Assembly (NCBI RefSeq): GCF_022568815.1
Contig: NZ_JAKZHX010000009.1
Location: 62,001 to 126,000, forward strand
Length of the DNA: 64,000 nt
Source of the DNA: Undibacterium paludis
Lineage (GTDB): Bacteria > Pseudomonadota > Gammaproteobacteria > Burkholderiales > Burkholderiaceae_D
Direction: 5' to 3'
This document shows positions 1 to 8,792 of this stretch, in pieces; position 1 is the stretch's first letter, and each line of letters opens with the position of its first letter. The notes under the pieces were generated by a model. It saw only the letters and a list, made by a program, of their open reading frames with translations, had not been told where the DNA came from and did no database searches. Position numbers and translations under genes: made by a program.

Positions 1-2
1 TC

Positions 3-125
3 CAGGCGCTGGCCATGGAGCTGGAAACCGGCAGCCAGCATGTAGAGAAAGACGCAGTAAAAGCACGACACCTGATCAAGGAAGCATCGGACGAACGCCT
101 GATGCGCTGGAACAGGTATCAATAA
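3..125 (+). CDS. C-terminal fragment of an unidentified protein
   Basis: The frame starting at base 3 is open from the window edge and reads about 40 residues to a TAA at 123-125. It ends in a charged, helical-looking tail (..KARHLIKEASDERLMRWNRYQ). The start and most of the gene lie outside the window. I do not recognise the family from this tail. The coding frame ends about 150 bases before dusA on the same strand, so it is probably the preceding gene. A chance open frame at the edge cannot be ruled out, because only 120 bases are visible. Confidence 0.45.
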   Translation, partial: QALAMELETGSQHVEKDAVKARHLIKEASDERLMRWNRYQ

Positions 126-271
126 TTGCGATAGCTGCCACGGAATGGCAACATTAACAATATACATTAGCAGTCAAACAATCCATCTTGCCGACCGATA
201 GCATCAGGACACAGGCGAACCGGTCATAGCAAGGTACAATAACGGATTGTGAATCGCTGTCCTGTTTTATT

Positions 272-1315
272 GTGAATACCAAAGCACTCCCCCCACGCCG
301 CGTCTCGGTCGCCCCCATGCTGGACTGGACCGACAGACATTGCCGCCAATTCCACCGGCACATCACCCGCAATACCTGGCTGTACACGGAAATGGTGACC
401 ACCGGCTCGCTGTTGCATGGTGACCTGCAGCGCCACCTGGAATTCAATCCCGATGAACATCCGGTCGCCCTGCAACTGGGAGGCAGTGACACGGCCGAAC
501 TGGCCCACGCCGCCAAACTGGGGACGGAATGGGGTTACGACGAAATCAACCTGAACTGCGGCTGCCCTTCTGAACGCGTACAAAAAGGTGCTTTTGGCGC
601 CTGTCTGATGGCAGAACCGCAATTAGTCGCTGATTGCGTCAAAGCCATGAAAGACGTCACCTCAATCGACGTAACGGTCAAACACCGCATAGGCATCAAT
701 GATGTCGATTCTTATGATTTCATGCGCGATTTTGTGGGTACCATCGCTGACGCCGGTTGCAAGACTTTTATCGTGCATGCCCGTACTGCCATCCTGAAAG
801 GATTGTCGCCAAGAGAGAATCGCGAAATCCCTCCCTTGAAATATGACTACGCCTATAGATTGAAACGTGAATTCCCGCAACTGGAAATCATCATCAATGG
901 CGGCATCAAGACCCTGGAAGAAATGGATGCCCATCTGCAGCATGTTGATGGCGTCATGATAGGGCGTGAGGCATATCACAACCCCTATTTCATGGCCAGT
1001 TTCGACCAGCATTTTTTTGGGGACAACAGGCCGGTGAAAACCCGCCAGGAAATCCTGGAATGCATGATCCCCTACATCCGCCAGCAATTGCATCTATATG
1101 GCAATGAAGGTAAAGGCTTGCGTTTGAACACCGTGGTGCGCCATATGCTGGGATTGATGATGGGACTGGTTGGCGCACGTGCCTTTCGCCAGATATTATC
1201 AGATAGCAAGAAACTGGCTGGCGGCAATCCAGAGATTTTGCTGGAAGCCGCAAAACATATGCAAAGCATTACCGCCTATGACAGGTCACGTGAAGAGCAA
1301 GCGGTATCTGCTTGA
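272..1315 (+). CDS. dusA: tRNA-dihydrouridine(20/20a) synthase DusA
   Basis: An FMN-dependent enzyme that uses NADPH to reduce uridines in the D-loop of tRNA to dihydrouridine. The 347-residue length and the opening SVAPMLDWTDRHCR are typical of DusA rather than DusB or DusC. The catalytic-loop motif NLNCGCPS lies at about residues 93-100, with Cys98 as the expected proton donor. The phosphate-binding INGGI and the GREAYHNP stretch follow in the C-terminal half of the TIM barrel. The only in-frame start that includes the whole N-terminal strand is the GTG at 272; a later ATG at 317 would cut into SVAPM. It appears monocistronic, with a hairpin terminator about 155 bases downstream. Confidence 0.95.
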   Translation: MNTKALPPRRVSVAPMLDWTDRHCRQFHRHITRNTWLYTEMVTTGSLLHGDLQRHLEFNPDEHPVALQLGGSDTAELAHAAKLGTEWGYDEINLNCGCPSERVQKGAFGACLMAEPQLVADCVKAMKDVTSIDVTVKHRIGINDVDSYDFMRDFVGTIADAGCKTFIVHARTAILKGLSPRENREIPPLKYDYAYRLKREFPQLEIIINGGIKTLEEMDAHLQHVDGVMIGREAYHNPYFMASFDQHFFGDNRPVKTRQEILECMIPYIRQQLHLYGNEGKGLRLNTVVRHMLGLMMGLVGARAFRQILSDSKKLAGGNPEILLEAAKHMQSITAYDRSREEQAVSA

Positions 1316-1469
1316 TGCGCATAGGCTGCGTAGACATGTATAAGTCAATTTGTAAATTGGATTGCCATATTCGTAATAATTTGTAATACATCATGGGATT
1401 GTTGACTTGAAGGAATATATTATTCATGTTTCATTGCATGCTCCTTCAACTCACTACCTCAGTGAGATT

Positions 1470-1506
1470 GCCTACGCCTTTAGATATAATCGCGTAGGCT
1501 TTTTTA
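1470..1506 (+). terminator. Rho-independent terminator downstream of dusA
   Basis: GCCTACGC (1470-1477) pairs perfectly with GCGTAGGC (1492-1499) around a 14-base loop and is followed by a run of seven T. It lies between dusA and the next gene on the same strand, separating the two transcription units. Confidence 0.8.
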
Positions 1507-1534
1507 TTTCCGCTCCTGTTTTCCTGGAATCATC

Positions 1535-2080
1535 ATGCGCATTTCCACCCTGAACAAAATCATGCTGGTCAGTTGTCTGGCTTTCTCGCCACTACTGACA
1601 ACACAATCACAAGCTGCAACGATGATAGACCTGCGGTTTGATCTGTTCATGGCAAAAGCCACGGATTTGAAAAAAGAACTTAACCTGAATGCCAACCAGC
1701 AGGTTTTGTGGCAGCAGACTGAAAACAAGCTACAGTCCATACAACATCAACGCGAGGTGCGCCGCGAACGCCTACAGGCAGAACTCGATGTACGCCTGGA
1801 ACAAAAAGCCCTGGAATTGCGTGATATCAATCCACAACTGGACCAGGAAGAACAATTAAGCAGCCAGGAAAACCGCCAGATGCGCGAACTGTTTTTCACG
1901 CTCAATGACGCGCTTGACGACAGGCAGCGCTCGTCCCTGCAAACATTCCTGGCATCGACTTTGAGAGCCTCACCAGAATCCGCAAGAGTCAGACCAGCAG
2001 ACAATGGCGGCGATACAGGCAGACGCAAAGGTGGCATGGGCAAACAACGTGGCAGCATGGGTGGTGAGGGTAAGTTCTAG
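1535..2080 (+). CDS. Spy/CpxP-like periplasmic protein
   Basis: A 181-residue exported protein. Residues 1-27 form a signal peptide (MRISTLNKIMLVSC.., ending SQA), leaving a highly helical, charged mature protein. The segment LNLNANQQVLWQQTENKLQSIQHQRE resembles the LTxxQ helices of the Spy/CpxP/Zra family, periplasmic chaperones or metal-stress sensors. The last 40 residues are Gly/Arg/Lys rich (GRRKGGMGKQRGSMGG) and probably disordered. It stands alone between the dusA terminator and tRNA-His, with no two-component system beside it. Family membership is inferred from the helix pattern and secretion, so the exact function is open. Confidence 0.65.
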   Translation: MRISTLNKIMLVSCLAFSPLLTTQSQAATMIDLRFDLFMAKATDLKKELNLNANQQVLWQQTENKLQSIQHQREVRRERLQAELDVRLEQKALELRDINPQLDQEEQLSSQENRQMRELFFTLNDALDDRQRSSLQTFLASTLRASPESARVRPADNGGDTGRRKGGMGKQRGSMGGEGKF

Positions 2081-2155
2081 CGCATGCACATTAGCTATTT
2101 CAACCTGCCCATAGTCAAAACGAGCAAGTGAAATACCTGCCATCGAAGAATGCTA

Positions 2156-2184
2156 TTGCCAGCAAGCCAAATTTCTCTTATAAT
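2156..2184 (+). promoter_or_regulatory. Sigma-70 promoter of tRNA-His
   Basis: TTGCCA (2156-2161), a 17-base spacer, then a perfect TATAAT (2179-2184), about 40 bases before the tRNA. The bases just after the -10 box are GC-rich (GCG), as expected for a stringently controlled stable-RNA promoter. Confidence 0.8.
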
Positions 2185-2226
2185 GCGTAGCTCTCTTGCA
2201 CTGCAAAGCGCATGAGAAAAGCAGTG

Positions 2227-2302
2227 GTGGTCGTAGCTCAGTTGGTAGAGTCCAGGATTGTGATTCCTGTTGTCGTGGGTTCGAGCCCCATCGTCCACCC
2301 CA
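2227..2302 (+). tRNA. tRNA-His (anticodon GTG)
   Basis: A full cloverleaf with the anticodon GTG at 2260-2262 in the loop TTGTGAT, T-loop TTCGAGC, discriminator C at 2299 and an encoded CCA at 2300-2302. Base 2226 is G, so the extra G-1 that identifies tRNA-His is genomically encoded. The acceptor stem is GTGGTCG/CGTCCAC and contains one U5-U68 mismatch. A strong promoter lies upstream and a strong hairpin terminator downstream. Confidence 0.95.
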
Positions 2303-2371
2303 AAATTCTTAAGTAATTCAATTACTTAACTTCTGTGGATAATTTTGTTTTTTTAAATTCCCCAGTAGCAG

Positions 2372-2402
2372 AAAAAAAACCCGCCAACAAGCGGGTTTTT
2401 TC
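2372..2402. terminator. Bidirectional Rho-independent terminator
   Basis: CCCGC (2380-2384) pairs with GCGGG (2391-2395) around the loop CAACAA. The stem is flanked by eight A on the left and seven T on the right, so it works in both directions. It ends tRNA-His from the left and the minus-strand gene at 2498-3859 from the right. Confidence 0.85.
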
Positions 2403-2497
2403 TTTTTCAGACTGATGACCTTCAGCAATTAATTTGGGTATTCCGCAATCGTTACCAACTTCGGCATTGCCAATGCATCCCAACACCCCAAATTCGC

Positions 2498-3859
2498 TTA
2501 TGGCCTGGATGTCTGCGCCTGAATCAATGTGTTTCTGACAGCGTCAAAACTGCTGCCGACAGCAATGTAGGTTGTGACGTCGAGACGCGCCGTCCCGCTG
2601 TTGGTGTAAACGACGGGACCTATCTTGGTGGTTCTCGTAGTAGGATCACTGCCCGGCTTGTTATTCTCAGTGATGAATTGATAAAAGGCATAAGTTATTG
2701 CCTTATATTGGTTTGGGCTGTTTTTTACAACAATCGCCCCTATGTAATGATTGGCTGAGTCCGTCGCAATTATCGGGCCATCATATTCACTCAGCGCTTC
2801 ACAGCCCTCGCCAAACGCCCATTGGGCATTACCTATCGGACTACTGCAAAGAGGGTCGCGAACAGCTGGAATTTGCTGCACACCAGAGTTTTTGTAATAA
2901 AAAAACTTAGTAAATTCGGGGTTGAGGTACAAAGCCGGGACTTCATATCGGCTTGGAACATTTTTCCTGGGAATATTTTCTGGCAAAATTGATGCCACAA
3001 CCTTGATGAGGTTGGCTGGATAATTTGAAAAGATGGATACATTCTTATTTAAAGTATCATTCGACAAGCCTGACGTATACTTAGCACCGCATTGAGCACT
3101 GTAACTGGCATTATCCGTAGACCAGTACGCAGGTATGGAAGAGGTAGAAAACGTGTTGCCATTAAAGGAGTAAGAACTCAGATACGATTTAGAAAAATAC
3201 CCAACGCCATCAGTAGCATCTCCTGCCTCAGTTGGGTTGTCACACTCACCGCGATAAATCGACCAGTTGTAATTCCAGGCTGCGGGGTTTGAGACATTTT
3301 GAAGATCTGACGCATATTGCCAGGCGTATTGGACTTGTCGCCCATGATCGTGGGAATTGATGAATTCCTTGCCACCCCAATAGATGCTATCGATTGCACC
3401 GGCGAATTTGCCAGACATGCTGACATAAACTGGATTCGCCCATTGCCCCGTCGTCTTGTTGGAAATAGTGATACGCTGGTATTTATCCAGATAATTATTC
3501 TGATTTGACGCACCTGCCTCAAAATAGCCGATACGCCCCTCAGCATATCCATACTGCAAAAAATGAGATACGGCTTTCGAATAATCAAGCCCAAACGCGG
3601 CCTTCAGGTCTGCGTATTTATCCAGATATTGCCGTGTGTGAAACGCGGGGTGAGCTTGCCTGCCTTCATAGATGCCATTGTTCGACCAATGCTGCAGGGC
3701 CTGAAATTCAGTGGTCAATCCAGCCTGAATCAAATCCGGATTGCTGTAGAGGTAAAATCTCCAGTCAAAGACTCGATTGTCCGCAGGTGAGTTGGTATCC
3801 GCTTGCGCTGACGAAACACAGAAAATTAAACTTGCAAAACTTAAAATAAATTTTTTCAT
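2498..3859 (-). CDS. Secreted protein with two HWxxxGxxEGR-type repeats, unknown function
   Basis: A 453-residue protein with a clear signal peptide, cleavage expected after the Ala at residue 20 (SSAQA). Residues about 31-70 and 74-112 are two copies of a repeat of the form FDxxxYLxxNPDL..(Q)HWxxxGxxEGR. This repeat is known from bacterial secreted proteins and glycosyltransferases, where it is often fused to other domains. The remaining 340 residues are rich in Asn, Ser, Tyr and Trp, with several Cys, and look like an extracellular beta-rich domain; I do not recognise it. The gene is monocistronic between a bidirectional terminator and a long upstream region. Its lower GC content than its neighbours is consistent with, but does not prove, acquisition by transfer. 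Confidence 0.7.
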   Translation of the reverse strand: MKKFILSFASLIFCVSSAQADTNSPADNRVFDWRFYLYSNPDLIQAGLTTEFQALQHWSNNGIYEGRQAHPAFHTRQYLDKYADLKAAFGLDYSKAVSHFLQYGYAEGRIGYFEAGASNQNNYLDKYQRITISNKTTGQWANPVYVSMSGKFAGAIDSIYWGGKEFINSHDHGRQVQYAWQYASDLQNVSNPAAWNYNWSIYRGECDNPTEAGDATDGVGYFSKSYLSSYSFNGNTFSTSSIPAYWSTDNASYSAQCGAKYTSGLSNDTLNKNVSIFSNYPANLIKVVASILPENIPRKNVPSRYEVPALYLNPEFTKFFYYKNSGVQQIPAVRDPLCSSPIGNAQWAFGEGCEALSEYDGPIIATDSANHYIGAIVVKNSPNQYKAITYAFYQFITENNKPGSDPTTRTTKIGPVVYTNSGTARLDVTTYIAVGSSFDAVRNTLIQAQTSRP

Positions 3860-4229
3860 GCTTTACCCTGTTCGTGATAATGGTTGACAGTATGGACTCG
3901 TGCAAAAATGAGCAATAAAACCCGATAGCTTTTGGGCAATATTGCCATTACAACTATACATTAATAAGTATCAACATTTCTTTTGTTTTTGCCACCCGCA
4001 ATTGATCGACGCAATGCCTGCCGCCCACCCCTGCACAAGTCGGGCCCGCAACTTCAGCGCATAGATGGAGTCGTTCGGATAATGCAAAACAATGCTGCGA
4101 GAGATACCAGATCACCCGGTGATCTCTCGTAAAAGAATCTGGTCACGAATGTGCCAGCGTCAAACAACAACTTGTAGTTGTGCCGCGTCAGCGTCTCTAC
4201 TCATGCTAAACGCGGACCACCAATGAAGC
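3860..4229. other. Intergenic region with overlapping inverted repeats
   Basis: 370 bases without a convincing gene. The left part must hold the promoter of the secreted-protein gene. Near 4098-4129 two mutually exclusive hairpins overlap: CGAGAGAT/ATCTCTCG (4098-4105 with 4122-4129) and AGATCA/TGATCT (4109-4114 with 4120-4125). They lie just downstream of the minus-strand cupin gene and may act as its terminator, although there is no long T run. Confidence 0.4.
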
Positions 4230-4613
4230 CTATGTGACGGCCCTGTGCTGCGTCCCTTCCCCCCTTGTAATAAATAGCATGCGGCTGGTTTCGAATACCC
4301 TGGCAGTATGCCAACACCCTCTTGGCACAAGCACCGCCTGCCCCACTTCCAGAGGGATACGCTGCACTTCATTATCAAGCTCGATCAAAAAATCTGCTGC
4401 ACCAGAGACAAGGTAGACGAACTCATCTCCCTTTGGATGCATTTCCCAACTAGGCCAATCGCCTTCACTGACAAATTCACTGATCAGCAAATCCCGGCCA
4501 AAGGCTTCGATTTCTGTCTCGGGCAAACTCCAGAATTGTTCACCACCAGCTACGACTCTGGACGTGCCATCGGCAGCAAGTGCCACATAATTTTTTTCAA
4601 CTTCAAGCTTCAT
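4230..4613 (-). CDS. Cupin-domain protein
   Basis: A 127-residue single-domain cupin. The motifs EMHPKGDEFVYLVSG (first cupin motif) and VPRGCWHTARV (second motif, with PxGxWH) give the expected His/Glu metal-binding pattern. Such small cupins may bind a metal and a small ligand or act as sensors; the substrate cannot be told from sequence. I place the start at the ATG at 4613 because a GAGG Shine-Dalgarno sequence sits six bases upstream. The frame is open further upstream to 4646 but with no better ribosome site. It follows an acetyltransferase gene on the same strand after a 67-base gap. Confidence 0.75.
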   Translation of the reverse strand: MKLEVEKNYVALAADGTSRVVAGGEQFWSLPETEIEAFGRDLLISEFVSEGDWPSWEMHPKGDEFVYLVSGAADFLIELDNEVQRIPLEVGQAVLVPRGCWHTARVFETSRMLFITRGEGTQHRAVT

Positions 4614-4680
4614 TTGCAACCTCATTTTGGTGACGAGTTTACACACTTCAAATCAATTATCTGCAACACGGCAACGTAAC

Positions 4681-5112
4681 TTACCGGGCAAGAATACCCG
4701 AGGAAACAGCGCGCTCATGATCGGCAAAAATGGCCATGGCGGTCTTCATGGGGTGAAAGCCCAGCCTTTGATAGAAACCTTCTTTACCAGGATTGGCATA
4801 CAAAATAATTTTCTTATGCCCCTTGGATAAATCCACCAGACGATCAACAATGGCCTTGCCCAGCTTGATACCCTGAAAGTCGGGATGAACGGCTATATCA
4901 CAGATATAGGAACAATCAAGACCATCTGCCAGGGCACGCCCTGCCCCAATCAACTTGTCGCCCGCATAGACGAAGCATTTATACATGCTGTTGGAAAAAA
5001 CAATTCGCAGGTTTTCCGCTGGCTTATCACCAAGAGGCGCCACTTTGTACAGGTCGGAAAGCGCTTGCCAATCGACACTTTCTTGCTCCGTCACCCAGAC
5101 CAAATCCTTCAT
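4681..5112 (-). CDS. GNAT-family N-acetyltransferase
   Basis: A 143-residue Gcn5-related acetyltransferase. The acetyl-CoA-binding motif A reads CDIAVHPDFQGIKLGKAIV (a Q/RxxGxG/A variant), followed by the ILYANPGKEGFYQRLGF segment typical of motif B. The substrate is unknown. The ATG at 5112 is chosen because GAGG lies five bases upstream; a GTG two codons earlier overlaps that Shine-Dalgarno sequence. It sits between DUF1294 and the cupin gene on the same strand, perhaps co-transcribed, but nothing shows a shared pathway. Confidence 0.85.
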   Translation of the reverse strand: MKDLVWVTEQESVDWQALSDLYKVAPLGDKPAENLRIVFSNSMYKCFVYAGDKLIGAGRALADGLDCSYICDIAVHPDFQGIKLGKAIVDRLVDLSKGHKKIILYANPGKEGFYQRLGFHPMKTAMAIFADHERAVSSGILAR

Positions 5113-5186
5113 TGCCACCTCGCATCAGAATAAGCAGGCATGATATTCAAACATGCAGATAGCATTATACCAATAATAAATTTTGT

Positions 5187-5483
5187 TTATATGACAGCGA
5201 AAAAAGCTACCAGCATGGCAACATTGAGAATAATCGTGGCAAAAAACCGCAGGCGAAAACCTGGTTTGCGCGTCTTGTGACGAAACATCTGCTGCGCAAG
5301 AATAGCGCCGGGCCAACCACAGGCCAGGCCACATAGCAACAGGCTACGCTCAGAGATTCTGCCTGTTTTCTTGCGAGCGGCAGCCTTGTCCAGGCCGTAC
5401 ATGATCAGGGTGATCATGCTCATCACGGCAAACAACAAAACAAGGCAGACCAATGCTGATATATCTTGATAAAGAGAATTCAT
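5187..5483 (-). CDS. DUF1294 small membrane protein
   Basis: A 98-residue protein with hydrophobic segments at about residues 8-30 and 78-97 and a shorter one in the middle. The central pattern GLDKAAARKKTGRISERSLL followed by GWPGAILAQQMFRHKTRK is the DUF1294 signature. The family occurs in many bacteria, sometimes fused to a cold-shock domain. Its role is not known. It lies 39 bases from the amidohydrolase gene on the same strand. Confidence 0.85.
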   Translation of the reverse strand: MNSLYQDISALVCLVLLFAVMSMITLIMYGLDKAAARKKTGRISERSLLLCGLACGWPGAILAQQMFRHKTRKPGFRLRFFATIILNVAMLVAFFAVI

Positions 5484-5522
5484 GCGCCACAGTATAACCA
5501 GGCAGCAAGTATAAAGCGCGCA

Positions 5523-6353
5523 CTATTGCAAGCCGAACATGGCAAAACCATTCTTATAGGCGATACGTTCAGCAACGTCTGCAGGCAACTCACTCAGCAT
5601 GCGCCTGTAAAAAGCGATTAGCTGCCCAACCTCATCCCAACGTTGGGTGACCCAGGTATCAGTGCCAACAACAAAGCGATCGGGGTAACGCAGGAACAGG
5701 CGCTTCCATTGCGGATGCAATTTACCGTCTTGCTCAAGATCACCACGATAAGAAAGCTCACCGACCAGATTCGGATATAGTGCAAACATGGCCTCCACTT
5801 TGTCCAGCGAAGTACTCATACCGGTGTGCGCCCAGATCAGCTTCACGCCAGGCGCGTGATGCAAGATGCGCTCTATCGCATCTTCATCGGAATGGGCATG
5901 CAAATACAGGTCCTTGGCCCTGGCCAGGCGGGCAATTTTGATCATATAGGGCGCATCGGCATCTTTGCCGAAAATATGAAATTCACCTATGCCGCGATAA
6001 ATGCCCCGCCGCAACTCTTTGCCCACAAAGACTTCTACCTCGGGATTGACAAACCAGTCATGGCGATCTGGCTGGACCCGGTAAGGGCGTAAGAAAGGAA
6101 CAATCTTGATATCCGGCGCTTTTTGCGCCATCAGGTCCAGCGTCCCCTCATTCGGCCGGCTGGTTGCCAGGACCGCCTTGATGCCCACATGACGCCACAG
6201 GGCAATGACTTGTTGCGGTGACCAGGTTGCCCTTGCCTCGAGGTTGTAGTGCATGTGCGCATCAAAAATTGGCAAGGGCTCTGCCGCCCTTACAAAGCAG
6301 GTCAACAGGAGCAGAGAAGCAAGGAGCAGGCAAGCACAAAAACGGGCATTCAT
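5523..6353 (-). CDS. Exported amidohydrolase-family protein
   Basis: A 276-residue TIM-barrel metal-dependent hydrolase with an N-terminal signal peptide (MNARFCACLLLASLLLLTC.., ending VRA). The first metal motif IFDAHMHYN (HxH) is near residue 30; YLHAHSDEDAIE supplies the later histidine, and VVGTDTW the catalytic Asp region. It resembles the amidohydrolase_2 group (lactonase- or decarboxylase-like), but the substrate cannot be inferred. The start at 6353 is favoured over the 15-codon longer form because GGAGG lies seven bases upstream and the signal peptide begins there. Secretion of this family to the periplasm is less common than cytoplasmic location. Confidence 0.8.
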   Translation of the reverse strand: MNARFCACLLLASLLLLTCFVRAAEPLPIFDAHMHYNLEARATWSPQQVIALWRHVGIKAVLATSRPNEGTLDLMAQKAPDIKIVPFLRPYRVQPDRHDWFVNPEVEVFVGKELRRGIYRGIGEFHIFGKDADAPYMIKIARLARAKDLYLHAHSDEDAIERILHHAPGVKLIWAHTGMSTSLDKVEAMFALYPNLVGELSYRGDLEQDGKLHPQWKRLFLRYPDRFVVGTDTWVTQRWDEVGQLIAFYRRMLSELPADVAERIAYKNGFAMFGLQ

Positions 6354-6434
6354 TGAAAGACCTCCAAACGGGCAAATATCAATGAGAACTGTTTTCAACA
6401 GCTTAGCACTTTTAGCACATCAGCTACCCAAGCC

Positions 6435-7799
6435 TCACAGCATTCTTGCCAGCAAAGCCTTTTCGTATTTTGCGTCCAGCGGGATGTGCACCTTATGCCC
6501 CGCCCCGCTCACCATGTTCATCGCCTGATTGTCGAGATTGCGCATATCTGCCAGCTTGATAATTTCATTTCCCTGCGGTGAAATGATTTCTATCTCGTCG
6601 CCGACGGCAAACCGGTTTTTGACCTCGACTTCTGCCCAGCCATCTTTTACCTGCAAGACCTGCCCCACATATTGACTGCGGTGCGCCTGCGAGACGCCTT
6701 CCATGTAATTCTGGTGGTCCTGAGTGTGATGGCGCTGGTAAAAACCATCGGTGTAACCGCGGTTCGCCAAGCCGTTCAACTGTCCCAGCAAATCAGTATC
6801 AAACGGCCGGCCTGCGACTGCATCATCGATGGCGCGACGATAAGCCTGGGCGGTACGCGCCACATAATACAAGGACTTGGTACGACCTTCCACCTTCAGA
6901 GAGTCAACACCTATTTTAGCCAGGCGCGCAACATGCTCGACTGCCCGCAAGTCTTTGGAGTTCATGATATAGGTACCATGTTCATCTTCCAGTATGGGCA
7001 TGAACTGGCCGGGCTTGCCACTCTCTTCTATCAGATAGGGCCGGTCAGCCAGTGGGTGGCGAGGCATGTCACCCATGGCTGAAAAGGACTGATTGGCCTC
7101 TTCCAGCGCCTGCTGGTAATTGAACTTGATGCTTTCCACCGGTATGCGCGCCAGATCACCTGTTTCGTTCTCCACAGCATTTTCGACCTTGTAATCCCAG
7201 CGACAGGAATTGGTACAGGTCCCCTGATTAGGGTCACGATGATTGAAATATCCCGATAGCAGGCAGCGACCTGAATACGCGATGCACAAGGCGCCATGAA
7301 CAAAGACTTCCAGCTCCATATCCGGGCATTGCTGACGGATCTCTTCTATCTCATCAAGTGACAGTTCACGTGACAGGATGACACGGGTCAGGCCCATCTT
7401 CTTCCAGAACTTCACATCAGCCCAGTTGACAGCGTTGGCCTGTACCGATAGATGTACCGGCACTTCCGGCCATTTTTCACGCACCATCATGATCAGGCCA
7501 GGGTCAGCCATGATGAGGGCATCCGGCTTCATATTGATGACCGGCTCCATATCGCGGATATAGGTTTTGAGCTTGCTGTTATGTGGGAAGATGTTGCTGG
7601 CGACAAAAAATAATTTGCCGCGAGCATGTGCGCCATCTATGCCTTGCTGCAAGACATCGAGAGTAGAAAATTCATTATTGCGAGCACGCAGACTATAGCG
7701 GGGCTGGCCGGCATAGACGGCATCCGCCCCGAAGTCGAAGGCGGCATGCATTTTTTCCAGCGAACCGGCGGGCAAAAGAAGTTCTGGGGCTTTGAGCAT
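6435..7799 (-). CDS. trhP: U32-family tRNA hydroxylation protein TrhP (YegQ)
   Basis: A 454-residue U32 'peptidase' family protein. In E. coli the homologue TrhP/YegQ is needed to hydroxylate U34 to 5-hydroxyuridine, which leads to cmo5U in tRNA; proteolytic activity is not its role. The N terminus LKAPELLLPAGSLEKMHAAFDFGADAVYAG matches the family. The Cys-rich GRCLLSGYFNHRD..QGTCTNSCRW segment and the C-terminal U32 domain (GDEIEIISPQG) follow. I start it at the ATG at 7799 because homologues begin at MxxPELL; the frame is open 15 codons further upstream. The Shine-Dalgarno site is weak. Confidence 0.9.
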   Translation of the reverse strand: MLKAPELLLPAGSLEKMHAAFDFGADAVYAGQPRYSLRARNNEFSTLDVLQQGIDGAHARGKLFFVASNIFPHNSKLKTYIRDMEPVINMKPDALIMADPGLIMMVREKWPEVPVHLSVQANAVNWADVKFWKKMGLTRVILSRELSLDEIEEIRQQCPDMELEVFVHGALCIAYSGRCLLSGYFNHRDPNQGTCTNSCRWDYKVENAVENETGDLARIPVESIKFNYQQALEEANQSFSAMGDMPRHPLADRPYLIEESGKPGQFMPILEDEHGTYIMNSKDLRAVEHVARLAKIGVDSLKVEGRTKSLYYVARTAQAYRRAIDDAVAGRPFDTDLLGQLNGLANRGYTDGFYQRHHTQDHQNYMEGVSQAHRSQYVGQVLQVKDGWAEVEVKNRFAVGDEIEIISPQGNEIIKLADMRNLDNQAMNMVSGAGHKVHIPLDAKYEKALLARML

Positions 7800-7902
7800 G
7801 GCAAGAAAATCCGAAAAGAAAAATGTTCGCGATTCTAGTGCCAATCCGGTAGCCAGGTAAAATTTACCCGGCCATTATTTGATCTACATCAAACTGACCT
7901 AC

Positions 7903-8784
7903 TCATGCCTCATCACTACGCATGGCTGTCAGCTCATTGAATACCAGGGCAACCAGCACTACTATCCCTCCATATATACTGGCAGCAGCAGGCACTTCCC
8001 CCGCACCCAACCAGGCCCAGATCGGGGCCAGCAAGACTTCCAGCAAGGATAGCAAGGCAATCTCTGGCGCAGTCAGGCTATTCGATGCCCTGACCATCAG
8101 CATGCAGGGCAGGCCCAGCTGGAAAAAACCAAGTATCGCCAGGATGGCTATATCATGCAGGGATGCATGAAAAGGCCAGGCAAATGGCAGCATCGCTACT
8201 GCAGAAATAGTGCCACCCAAAAACACGGCAGGCACCAGGTCAACGGCATGACCGCCCTTTTTGAGGATAATGACATTTGCCGAGGCTGCCAAAGGTATGC
8301 CAAAAGCAATCAACATACCCATCAGGCCACGCTGATCAACTTCAGAAATACTACCGACAAACATCCAGGCCATCCCTATACAGGCAGCAACAATTGCCCA
8401 CCAGGTACGCGCAGGGATGCGCTGGTGCAATACCAGCCAGGCCAACAAGGCAGTAAACAGGGGTGACAAGCTTTCCATAATGGAGGTGTTGGCCACAGTC
8501 GTCATGGTCAGTGCAATCATGAAGCAGCTATACATGGTAGCCCACATGCAACCAGACAAAACCCCTATCTTGCCAAGCAGCCGCAAACGCGGAACGAAAG
8601 CCCATTTGTATTGCCTGATCATGACGCCGGCAATAAACACCGCTGCAAAAAAACTGCGCCAGAAGGTGACCTCAAAACCACGAGCCGCCTCCAGGTGCCG
8701 GGTGAACACACCAGCAATACTCCACAAGGTGGCAGCACAAATCATGGCAATCACCGCGCGACGGTGACTCATTTTCTCTATCAT
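7903..8784 (-). CDS. EamA/DMT-family transporter
   Basis: A 293-residue inner-membrane protein with about ten hydrophobic segments arranged as two EamA repeats. The first repeat begins IAMICAATLWSIAGVFTRHL; the second lies around SISEVDQRGLMGMLIAFGIP. Members of the drug/metabolite transporter superfamily export amino acids, purines or other small molecules; the substrate here is unknown. The start at 8784 places the first segment near the N terminus. The longer frame (to 8877) runs through the typA terminator and is unlikely. It stands alone behind typA. Confidence 0.85.
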   Translation of the reverse strand: MIEKMSHRRAVIAMICAATLWSIAGVFTRHLEAARGFEVTFWRSFFAAVFIAGVMIRQYKWAFVPRLRLLGKIGVLSGCMWATMYSCFMIALTMTTVANTSIMESLSPLFTALLAWLVLHQRIPARTWWAIVAACIGMAWMFVGSISEVDQRGLMGMLIAFGIPLAASANVIILKKGGHAVDLVPAVFLGGTISAVAMLPFAWPFHASLHDIAILAILGFFQLGLPCMLMVRASNSLTAPEIALLSLLEVLLAPIWAWLGAGEVPAAASIYGGIVVLVALVFNELTAMRSDEA

Positions 8785-8792
8785 GATGATCC

